Shown: piece by piece, positions 41,408 to 52,818 of the stretch
Layout of the letters: each line of letters begins with the position of its first letter
How positions within the stretch are numbered: position 1 is the first letter of the stretch
NCBI GenBank assembly: GCA_022266195.1
Contig: WHVY01000004.1
Span: 9,751,501-9,815,500 of the forward strand
Direction: 5' to 3'
From: Tetranychus cinnabarinus
Taxonomy: Eukaryota; Arthropoda; Arachnida; Trombidiformes; Tetranychidae
Length of the DNA stretch: 64,000 bases
The notes under the pieces: generated by a model
What the model was told of the DNA's origin: nothing
The model's input: only the letters and a program-made list of their open reading frames with translations
Databases searched by the model: none
Position numbers and translations under genes: made by a program

Positions 41408-42295
41408 GCTATTAGATGAACAAGATGGATCCTGGAAAGAGAGGAAACTTGTTAATATTGTTTATATTTATCATGAGAATAAGTCAATCCCAATAAATGG
41501 CCATTAAAAGAGTGCTCAATGAAAATGATGAGAAACACTCTCAAGTTATATATTGTTATTTGGATGGCAAAATGATAGCTGACTGGGAGTGAAATAATAG
41601 TTGCAATAATAATAATATTGAGATAATAAAGTCATCTGTTGATAGTTGATAAGGTGTCACATAACTGGTTTCTTTGCACCTTTAATTGACGCAAATTATT
41701 ATATCAGTAAATGATTTTTGTTTTAACTCATTTGCTCAATCATTATTATCATCATTATTATATTTTTTATCGCTATTAATGGTACAACTTTCAGTTGTTT
41801 TGGTTTTCATTATTGTAATCTGATAGCAAATTTAATTCAATATTTCTTTACCTTTATTGATTCAGCCAAATTTAGACTTAAGATGAACTTTAGCACTTAA
41901 TGCACAGTTTTGTGTTCACTTTTCATCCAATATTATCCAATGAAATCAGTTTGATTCGGCAAGATTTAGACAATAGATTGAACACTTTTAAGCATTGAGT
42001 TTCTCTTCTGAACTCATTCTCAACGCAAGCAAAAGTCAAAATAGTTTAGATTTAGTTCACAAACTGCATTTGAATTAGCAACTGTTATATACACTGACAA
42101 TTGTGAGTATCAACCTTATTTGACTGCTGTTTAGTCCAGAAAAGTTATTGAAAACTTTAAGTGATTTGCAATGATTGACATAACGAAACATAAGCATTGA
42201 CCACGAGGATAAGTAATTCTTGATATCATCTTCGAGCAAGCTTTGGTGGTAAAATATGATGAAGCATATTGATCATCACCTTGATCGTCTTGCTG

Positions 42296-43372
42296 ATATT
42301 TTGCATTGTAAGTAGTCTGGTTAGGCCATAAGACAGGAGTAATTTAAACGAAACAGACCCGCTTTCGCCCCATCAAATGTAAACACAACATTCACATGAA
42401 CCGTTTTATTGCACGCTAAATTATGTCATTTTTCTAATAGTTTAACAACATCTTGATCGCCTTCTTGATCAATTCACGTATTTTACTTTTACCATTTCAG
42501 CATTTGCATTGTGCATTATATTTCCCATCATTTAAGCTTTGACTAGGAGGCATCTACTTTTGCAACCCAACAAAGTAACTTCTATCCGATCAAAGAGTGA
42601 GACACAATCGAGTAAATTTGTAGTTTGAACAGAGATTTCATCGAAAGACTTCCAAACTCATTCTTTTTTTCTTTCGTTTCGTTATAACTATCAAGATGTA
42701 TGGCTTTGTTGAATAAATAGTACTAATAGAGCCATGAAACATGAATAATGTAACATAACAGTCACTTTAAGCGTTTAATAAAGCTAGCAATTGGATTTAA
42801 TATGATTTATTCACTTAGTTTAGCTTTAAATTGAGCAAACTTTTAAAATCCATTTCGTTTAGAGCATAGATTGTTTCTAGAAGGTATAACTACATAGTAT
42901 TATTCATTTCCTGTTTGCTTTTTCTGTAATTAGACTCGGAGTAAAGCTTAAAAATCAGAAAATCTGTAAGATATTTATGTCTAATTCATAGTTCCATGCG
43001 TTAGTATGGCAGAAGAATTCTCATTATCGATTGCAGTGAAGATCATAGTTTAAATTGCAATTTACACGAACAACTTGATCGGTGAAAAAGCTTCTACAAC
43101 TTCAAAACTAACCACAAAATGCATCTCAAACCTCTAACCATACCCATTCTTTACTTCGTATGTTAACCAATGCATTTTGCAAAACTCTTCATCATGTAAG
43201 ATTCAATATCATTCACTTGCTGTTTGCATTCGATAATGAGACTCGCAATGTATCATTTGACAGTCAAAGAGATCTACACTAGGTCTGTTGTTAGATTCAA
43301 TATGAAACACCGAAAAGAAAGATCTCAGCGAAATACAAACATGAATTTTGTGTTTAAAGTTATGTATGCTTG
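42296..43372 (+). repeat. Left arm of long inverted repeat (~1.08 kb)
   Basis: This arm is the reverse complement of 45226-46331 with scattered changes and small gaps; a 96 bp stretch I aligned by eye (42533-42628 against 46003-46098) has about nine differences. Exact anchors: agtagtctggttaggccata (42311-42330) equals the complement of 46296-46315, and the segment about 43282-43316 matches 45291-45326 apart from one extra T. Outside the arms the flanks diverge at once. There is no coding frame in the arm. It may be a foldback-type transposon remnant or an inverted duplication. The sequence has less low-complexity and more CG than its surroundings. Confidence 0.88.
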
Positions 43373-45225
43373 CTTTTAAATAATGAGACTCTAAATTGAG
43401 CATTAAAATACGAAAATCTGTAAAAGATAAAAGTCTAATCCATAAATGTATGCGTTAAAAGAACCTCTGACTATCGAAGATCATAACTTAAGCTTGCAAT
43501 TTGCACGGACGAGTTGATCGATCAAAGCTTCATACAAACCTAACTTTACAATTGATCTAAAAACTTGTAACAAATCAATCCTTTACCTAACTATCCTGTT
43601 AACTGTAGTATCCTGCAAAGCACTTCAATATATTCCAACAAGAATGATAGATAAATGGACAAGTTTCATGTCTTCAAATTCATTTGATTTTCTTTGTTCA
43701 TCTTTTCTTTTTTCGCTCTTCATGACAAATTATCGTTTCACTTCATCCTTTATTCTTATTGAAAGGAAGATCAGTGTTGGTGTAACATTTTCTTTTGCGT
43801 GTTGATTGAATGTTGATTGATGTGAACTACAGCTTGATGTAATTGTTGATTCAAGTGTTGGTCAATTCGAGTGTTAAATGATGAGTTGAGTGTTTCCGTT
43901 GGGAAAAAATGGTCAAACATGAATTTTTTTCCTTCATTTTGCTGATTCTCCTCATGATATGGACTGAAAGGGAATCGAAAAAAGTTTGAACCTTTTTTGC
44001 TCTTCATTGGTCAAGTTTACTTCAAGTAATCAAATGATTGATGTTTTCATGTTTCCCTCTTTTCAATCAATTGGAATAACTTGAAATTGCTGAATTCAGT
44101 CAAACACTATTTCAAAATTCATGTTCTACTCCGAACTTTGTCATTACTTTTCATCTGTTTCAATGATTAAAATGTTTAAACTTTAATTCCCTTCGAAAGT
44201 TTACCAAAAAGTGAATATAATTTGAAATTGACTTTTAATGGCTCAAAGAGTAATTTGAATTTTGAGAAACTTTCGATTCCTTCCATTATCATTTTATTGC
44301 TTTTTATTGGTCTTTTATGCTTTCCATATTATATGCCATTGAAAATCATTCAATTGTAAATAATTTAGTTGCCATGTTTTATCATATTGTCAACATAAAT
44401 CAATTGCAATTTGAATGCCAAATGTTTTACTATTAATATCAAGTTGAAGCTGAATGTTAAATGAAACGCATAATGAATTGGAAACATTAATCAATGGATT
44501 CATATTTTATTTTCATTCAAATTTCCATGGGTAAAGTTTTCTAAATAAATTCATCTAACATTGAACTTAAATGGCGTCATTTTGTCAAGTGCAACAAACT
44601 CACTTCACTTTCTTGGGAAACTTAAAATCAGTGGAAATGTCGAGTAATTTTCGAGGTTAAACTTGATTTTTGAGTTGATAAAAGACCAGAAAAGGAAAGT
44701 TGAGTGAAAAGCCAAAACCAAATCTTAAACTTGTTCCAAGACGTTTCCAGGAGGAGTTTAAAGGTAAGGAGGAGTGAGAAGCTGCTAAAGGTAGTTTGAA
44801 TGTAAGGTTTACCTGTCCTGAACAAGAAGGTTGGCCTTTAAAAACGAAGGAGGACCAAAACTTTTAACCTGTGCAAACATGAAACTGAAAGTAAACCCAA
44901 AAAAGAGTGGAACTGCAAGTATTTATGAAACGAGAAAATGATTTGTATGGTTGAGACTCGTCCGGTTTATGGTTATAATGGTAACACTAGTGAATGCATC
45001 TTGAATATAAACTTTCACTATTTACCTTAAAAGTTAAAGCATCACTGAAGTTTGTGTTTCAAATATTACTTCACTAAACATCTCATTAAGCTATTAATTT
45101 ACAGATCTTAGATTTCAACTGATCCCAATTTCTTTTCAGTTTGAACAAAATTAGATAATAACATTGAAAGGGCAATATTTTACCACTAAACCTTACTTAG
45201 AAATGACCCATCAAGGGCTTTTGAT
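43373..45225. other. Spacer of the long inverted repeat
   Basis: About 1.85 kb between the arms. Its first 260 bp (43385-43640) are an older direct copy of 42930-43190. The rest looks like the surrounding AT-rich DNA. No transposase or other protein frame is visible; the longest minus-strand frame (near 43771-44007) has no recognisable features. Confidence 0.65.
43385..43640 (+). repeat. Diverged direct copy of part of the left arm
   Basis: Shares an ordered series of short matches with 42930-43190: GAGACTC/AGACTCGGA starts, AAAATCTGTAA (42959 and 43413, offset 454), TCTAAT-CATA, ATGCGTTA, GAAGATCATA, TTGCAATTT-CACG, AGTTGATCG/ACTTGATCGG, AAAGCTTC, CTTTAC, TGTTAAC and TTTGCAAA/CTGCAAAG-ACTTC. 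Identity is clearly lower than between the two arms, so this duplication is older. Confidence 0.7.
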
Positions 45226-46331
45226 CTACAACAAACATAACTTGAAACACAAAATTCATGTCTGTACTTTGAGTGTTTTCTGAGTTCTCTCTTTTCGGTG
45301 TTTCATATTGAAATCTAACAACAGACCTAGTGTACATAGAGTAGATCTCTCTGAGTGTCAAATGGTACATTAAGATTCTCATTATCGAATGCAAACAGCA
45401 AAAGAATGATATTTGAAACTTGCAGAAATACAGATAATATCCATGATGAAGTGTTTTGCAAAATGCATTGGTTAACATTCGAAATAAAGCATTGGTATGT
45501 TTAGAGGTTTGAGATGCATTTTAAGGTTAGTTTTGAAGTTGTAGAAGCTTTCTTACACATCAAGTTGTCTTTCAAATTGCAATTTTAACTATGATCTTCA
45601 CTGCAATCGAAGATGAGAATTTCTTTTCGCTATTAACGCATAGAACTATGAATTAGACTTTAATATCTTACAGATTTTCTGATTTGTAAGCTTTATCCCG
45701 AGTCTCATTACCGAAAAGCAGACAGAAAATGAATAATACTTTGTAGTTAAATCTTTTAGAAACAATTTATGTTCTAAACGAAATGGATTTGCAAAATTTG
45801 TTCAATTTAATGCAAATCTAAGTGAATAAATCATATTAAATCCAATACATAGCTCTATTAAGCACTTAAAAGTGACTGTTATGTTACAGTTTTCATGTTT
45901 CAGGGTACGTCAATACCATTTATTCAACAAAGTCATACATCTTGATAGTAATAATGAAACGAAAGGAATAACGAGACTGGAAGTCTTGCGATGAAATCTC
46001 TGTTCAGTCTACAAATTTACTCGATTGTGTCTCACTTTTTGATCGGACAGAAGTTACTTTGTAGAGTTGCAAAAATAGATGCCTCATAGTCAAAGCTAAG
46101 TGATGGGAAATATAATGCACAATGAAGATACTGAAATGGTAAAAATACTGGAAGTGATCTTGGAGTCGATCAAGATTTTGTTAAACTATTAGACAGATGA
46201 GACAATTTAACGTAAAATAAAACGGTTCATGTGAATGTTGTGTTCACATTTGATCGGACGAAGCCAAGTGAGTTAGGTTTGAGTTACTCAAGTCTTATGG
46301 CCTAACCAGACTACTTACGATGCAAAATATG
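45226..46331 (-). repeat. Right arm of long inverted repeat (~1.1 kb)
   Basis: Reverse complement of 42296-43372. Matching landmarks in mirrored order are the GTCTTATGGCCTAACC segment near 46292, the TCGATTGTGTCTCAC segment at 46021-46035, ATTAAATCC near 45836 and the TTTTCGGTGTTTCATATT segment at 45291. Beyond 46331 the flank changes to a TGA microsatellite. I see no clear target-site duplication with the left flank. Confidence 0.88.
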
Positions 46332-49300
46332 ATAATGAAAATGAAGATGATAATGATGATGATGAAGACGATGTCAACAAAGATTATCGAAGTATATTGA
46401 AGATGAAAAAAAGATGAAGAAAGGAAAAGAAATGGCGACAAGAAAAGCACCATTTTCATATTGAATTTACTTCACCATCATCATCATCATTTTCATCTTC
46501 CTTTCGCTTTGGGCTCTTAAAATGTGACAATATATTAGGTTTTTTTTCACAAATAATCAATCAATGTCACTTTGAATAAATATAAAGAGATGCTGATCTT
46601 AGAGTTTTTTTATCATCTCTTTGTTATTATTATTAATATTATTATATTATTTGGTGTATAACTGCATTATCAATAAAAAACGTTTTCCAGGGCCAAAAAT
46701 AAAGTATTGAAAGTCTTTTTTTGTGGTTCCTTAATAAGAGAAGGAAAGAAGAAGAAAGAGAAACCTTGCCTTATCATCATCATCTTCATTTGGTTATATT
46801 ATTTTTCATCATTATATAAATATAATCATCTGACTGTTGCACTGTTCAATCAAATGTAATCCATCATACGAGCATAATATACAAATGATTTGAAAAAAAG
46901 AGCATCAATATTAACACCTTCACTTTCATCTGTCCATTCATTTGTTTCCGCACTCATCATCATCCCTTTCATCCTTCCCTATCCTTTCATCTTCCCTGAC
47001 CCTTGATCAACATTATGTAAATTTGAATCATCATCATGTTAAGTGATCATTTGAGAGCATAAAAAATGACTCCTTCTGTCCATCAAATGATAACTGTAAA
47101 CATCATCAACTTAACCTTTTCAAATGGCTCTTTGACTCTAACCACCATCATTACCATCTCGATATTCAATATTCACTGAACACTTCAAATATTCAAATTT
47201 CATGTTCTTTTCCTTTTCCTTTACTCAAATCATTTCACCATTAATGAACCTTTTGCTCAAATGATCACTTAAAATGTCAGAATCTTGAGATTGTTCAAAG
47301 GTAATAGCAATAATTATAGTCTTTAAAAGTGTAATTATTTGGGTAAAATTTCATCTTTTTCGTTCTTCTTTAGGTTTCTTGTTTATCCAAGTAATTATTA
47401 AAAAATAGACTTTTTTATGTTCATTTCTTGATATAATGGCGCTCATCAAATGTTCATTTTAATTACAGTCTAAATGCGGTTTAAGTTGCACTTAATAAAA
47501 ACAACATTTTAGGTTAGTCATGATGATGATAAATTGCAGTTTTGTTTCAAGAAATGAAAAAAAAGTTAACAAATTTCAATGAACATTTTGGTTGTTTATC
47601 AAGGCGAATTGAATGGCCACATTTGATTCATACTTTTGCAAGCCTCAAGCCTCAATCAATTCAGGCTAATTACGCCTAGTTTCAGGTTCTTCAGTGAACA
47701 ATGAACATTGCTTCAACAACATTATCTTGATCAACTATTCAATTTGAATCTGATAACAAAACTTTATTTGCCCTTTCAAATGTCAGTCCCATTAAAATGA
47801 AACTCAAGAGCCATTAAACGTAATAAAAGTAATATTCAAATGTCCAATCAGATAACAAAAGTTATTCATGATTCAATCTGCTGGTTTGGGGTTTGAATGA
47901 AAAATATCACCAGATTGGAGTGAATAAACAGATGAAATGAGTTTTGCACACTTTCAAAGTATTGGCAAATTGTAGCTTTACTGACGTCTTGCGTTTGCTA
48001 AAGAACACATTTAAAGCCTCGGAAATCTTGGGATTTGCAAAAATCTGTTAACGATTTTACTCAACAGGCAAATCCCATGTTCTGATAAGACTGCTATTTC
48101 ACTCGATTATTCACCATAAACTCAATGTACAAACAGAATAACCGATTTCCCGTCGAACAGTCAATACATACAATCAATGAGAACTCTCTGGAGTAAAAAG
48201 GTTTTGACATTCGGCATCAAAACACATCAGTAAATAAGGTTCAAAACTTGTCACTTGCTAATTAAAAGCCTTGAAAAAGAAATTTTTACCGAAATCGAAG
48301 GAATAAATACATAGATTTGAGATTTTGGTTCAAACTTTTTTAATAGAAAATGAATATTACAGATTTTCTCGTTGAATTTATACATAAGATTTCTGGTAGT
48401 AAGATTGAAATCAAAGAAGAAAGGTTTCCAGTTGTTGGATCAACGTTCTCGAACGGCTTTAAAAAGAATAATTTTTTAGCGAAAAAAGAAAGTCTCATCA
48501 TTCAAGCATCAAGTAATCAACTTTATAAAAGCTTTTGGCTTTTCCGTTGGAATCTCATTTTGATAAAGATTCATTTACAGAATCGCCGACTCTCTGAGTA
48601 TTTTGAACAGAAATAACAATTTTTTTACCAAACTTTTCCCCTTTTTCGATACTGGCCATATTCACCGTGTTGACCGATCATTGAATACTTGGGCAGGCTA
48701 ACATTAATTTCTGGTGGTTCGAGTTAATCATCAACCAGAATCTGAATCAAGATTTTTGCTGTTCAGTATCAAGTGCTCTATTTGACTATTCAAAGCGTTC
48801 ACAGGTTTCTAATTTCTTTTGATGTGAAATGCAAAGATCGCATTTGAAGACCGTCCAATGATCGAAACATGAGAAATTAAACGATCGCCCCTTGAATATT
48901 GGACATTTGAAACTTGAGACAAAATAGACCCTAAAAAAGCATTAAAAAACAAACATCTTTTGGTCAACTATTTTCGAACCGCAAATCTTGTTCCCAAGTT
49001 ACCAGATAATTGTTTCATGTTTGCCATTCAGTGACTTTTAACACGATTTAAAACATAAAATATGAAATTAGATCAAACTAGATAAACTTTTTTCCTAAAT
49101 TTGAGTTTCGATTGAAATACTGCATAGCAATTGTTTCGTCACTTTTTTGACTCAGATACTGTTTAAGGTTAACTTTGAGCGACCGAATTGTCGGAATGAA
49201 GGAAACTGCAAAATTGCAGTTGATTCACTTTACTCAATCCAATGATTAGATGAATTTCGATTAATGATTTCAGAATTTTTTATTTCTTCTCTGCTAAGAA

Positions 49301-52300
49301 TCTATTGAATGATTGATGTGTTTTTTATCCATTTTCTTGCAACTTTTATTTTCTATTTCTACTTCATCTTCCTCTTTTCATCTTCTCTCCTCTCTCTTTC
49401 TTCCTCTCCCAGTCCAGAGTAGAGCAGAAGAAGAAGAAAAAAAACTTTGCCGAATTCTTGACAATCTAAGTTAAATTTTTCAATTTAATAGGAGCTTACA
49501 ATGTTCAACTTATTGTGAATTTTTTTCCCTTTCATCATCATCTTGCAGTTCAAAAGAAATTCAAATCAATTTCCTTTTCCATCTTTTCATCATTTCTTTA
49601 TCTACACATTTCACTTTATGATCATGATGAACGATGTTTGCTCAAATAGATGACATTAAATTGTAAACATCATCAGTTATCCACAGTTTCGCTCAAACAC
49701 TCAACTATAAACCATTCAAACACAAATGAAAACTAAGACAAAAGCGCATTACATCGAGCAAAACCAAATCATCGAAGTCCAAAAAGCGTTTAAATTCCCT
49801 TCAAAAGCTTCGAATTGGTCTTGAAAACGAAAACATAAAACTTGAAAATACTCAAAATTCATTACCGAAACCCTGAAAAATCCAAGTCTAAAGCTAAACC
49901 GAACAAACGTTTCCAATCAAAACACGAACGAATATTTTATTCGTAAAACCGTCGAAACTGAAAAAAGGTGAAAAAATGAAAAATTTCGGAATATTTAAGT
50001 TGTAAAGAAAATTTGAAAGAAGAGAAACTCGAAAGGTTCATAAATATGAATAAACATAAGTGACAAAAGATTGAGAACTTTAATGGAACTCAAAGGGAAT
50101 CCCAGTTCGACATGAATAATGAAATTAATGAAAAGTTTATTGAAATGACGAAAATTTTGATATTAATTAATCCAATAACTTGGAATGAAAAAAAGTGTTG
50201 AAAGTTGAAAAACAAAGGAAAGGTAAAAATAAAGTGTCAAATAATGTGTAAAGTGATGGATGAAATGAATTATTAAATTAAAAGTTATACAGTTAATTGT
50301 TTGACATAATTGAAATGGTTAGCGTTGAAATGTGTTGCTGACAAAAGTACAAAGTAAATACTAATTAATAATAATGAAAAGATGAATGATTTGATTATTG
50401 TTTCCCAAATAATATGATTATTAAAAAAGACTGGCATCGGAATCATTTGTTGAGGCAAAAAAAGGATTCACTAATTATCATAAGGACAATAGTATTTGAC
50501 ACTTTTGTCAATGAAGCAAAAGGAGTGAAGATGAAAGATTAAGAAGAAGAAGATGATTCGGGATGAAGATGGAGATGATAAAGAGGAGAGAAAGATGAAC
50601 AATGATAAAGAGATAAACCTTTTAAATGATAAAATCCTTTGGGATGTTGAATAATGTTGTCTTCATTGGCGACCTTTTTTTGTTACCTTTTTCAGGGAAA
50701 CAAAAAACATTGAACCATTTCCATTGTTTCCCATTTTAATTAATTAAAAGACTGGCTTTGTCATCAAATTAATTAAATTTTCTTGTTCAACTCTCATTTT
50801 TTTGCTCCTCATCTTGATCCACTTTTACACTGCAACTGATGTTTCCATCTTTTCCTCTTTGCCACCATTTTTTGCCCTTCAATTGTGTTGTTACCAAAAA
50901 CACTGTACAAGACAGTTTAACCCGCTCATTTGTGTCATCACGCTATAAAACATTCAACCTTTAAGCTTTATTTATCTTCATCTTTATCCTTCTCTTCATC
51001 ATCTTTTTCCCATCTTTTGTGGTCTCAACACTTACATCTCTCTTGAGGTAGTTGAGTGAAGAGAGAGAGAGAGAAAAAAAGTTTCTTTTTTCTGTTGTTC
51101 AGTTTTTACCAAATTGGATTGTTTAATTTGTTCAAATTAACCTTAAAAAAAGCTGATTAAAAGGTTAATCAATAATATTGTGATTCACTTTACCGTACAA
51201 AACACACAAGAAATGTTCATTTTTTTGGCTATTTTTTTCTTCTTAGGTAAACTTGCTGAAACTTCATGTTGCTCAACTCATCTGCCAGTTTAATCAACTT
51301 AATTCACGATTAATTGGCAACCTTATCAAAAGGTTAATTTAATGTCGTTTTAGTTTCCCTCCAATCTTTACTTTTAGTTGCCAAGTTTTGTCATCTTTTT
51401 GATGAAAATATAATTTATTTGAGAGTAACTCGAATCTCAATGTTAACTCGAAATTGTAATTTGCTAATTTTGGGTCTTCTGTTTATTCATTTAACCTTTT
51501 CGTTGACCTTGCATGGATAAATAATTTGGACACATGATTATCATTTTAGTAGATTGAGATTATATTTGAAACACAACATTTTTAGTTTTGTCAAAATTTT
51601 GGCGCAATTTTGTTGTTTTGTCTTTGCTGTGCTAAAAGATTTTGTTATCTGATTTACAATTACATATTTTGTATCATTATTGTTATATCACTTGCTTGGC
51701 TTTTTGTTTAAGAAACAAATGAAGGGAAAGATTATCTTCTCACCTTCATCACCATAATCATCAGCATGTAATAACAATAATTGCATCAACCCAAAGATGT
51801 CCTTTAAAGATGACCGCTGAAGATGACTTGTTCAGTTGATGGTTGGATCATGTTGACTATGGTGATGAGTTGTGAGAAGATGCTGGGGCGAATACAAAGT
51901 TTGGGAATTTGGAGGGAAGAGAAAAGTAAATGATAAAACAGAACGAAATTGATACAAAGAATCTTCCTTTTGCTTTTCATTTATCGCAATGGTGATGATG
52001 ACAATTAGTTGATAAATTAAATGAGGTAAAATGGAGAGGAAATAAATGAAAAGCAAGAAAAATCTAAATGGAAACATTTTTTCCAGTTTTTCTCATTTTT
52101 TAAGCGTAACTATTATCAGTATTATTACCATTTTTATTATCATCAATATTCATATTGTTTTATAATTGTCAATATACAGGCAGACTTTGATCAACTTTTG
52201 ATTCGATCATTCATTTTATCAAAGGTTTGATAATCAGTCGACTTTACGATCAAAGGTTCAAAAGTCCGTTCTGCATAAATTGATATTTGCATCAAGGTTT

Positions 52301-52818
52301 GAATAAGAAAACCTTTTCTAATATTTAAATCTGATTTTGTTTTACTTTTCATGTTGACTTGTTAATGGACTGTAACTACTAATTTGGTAAGCAAAAGCAA
52401 AAGGGTAAAGTAAAAGATTTAAAATAAGTGATAATAAAGATAATAATTAATGTAGTAATCATAATTGTAATGTTTAGTTGGTTAATTGTTGATGGTTTTG
52501 CGTTTTGTTTAATAAAAAAGTGATCAACTCAAAGTGAACACTTCAAGTTTCTCCATTTGTTGTTGATTCCTCAATGAAATATTGATGCTTATTATAACAC
52601 TTAAAACGTTTGTCACTTTATCCTTTTCATCTTGGCTGTGGATTAAGCTGATGATGATGATAATGATGATAATGAAGGTGAGCTATTTACAATGTAAGGA
52701 AACTTGAATCACCTGAGAGAAGCGAGAAAAAAAAGAGAGATTTGAAACTGACACACATTGTACACATTTAACTGTCTTTTGTGAAGTCATTGATGATAAC
52801 ATTGATTTTGGTGATTGA
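46332..52818. other. Gene-poor region between the inverted repeat and dachshund
   Basis: About 6.5 kb without a credible gene. It includes TGA microsatellites (46332-46375, 52650-52680), a GA run near 51060-51077 and a less repetitive, CG-containing block at about 47950-49250 with one 88-codon frame (48350-48616). The end next to dachshund should include its 3' UTR. The poly(A) site was not located with confidence. Confidence 0.55.

Larger units (their letters stand above)
23302..42295. other. Gene-poor AT-rich region, first part of the desert
   Basis: About 19 kb in which I find no convincing gene on either strand. Reading frames are short, start in low-complexity DNA and code for runs of His, Ser, Phe or Ile. 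TGA/CAT-type trinucleotide runs are scattered throughout. Short palindromes at 37870-37900 and 38527-38546 and two weak exon-like segments (near 23600-23808 and 28459-28516) are described separately. The region could hold dachshund or neighbour regulatory elements, but that needs comparison between species. Confidence 0.6.

Noticed and set aside
52175..52290. Cluster of TTTGATC/GATCAAA words suggesting a small terminal-inverted-repeat element
   Set aside because: The outer ends do not pair well when aligned in reverse complement. Only the central ATCAAAGGTTTGAT is symmetric.
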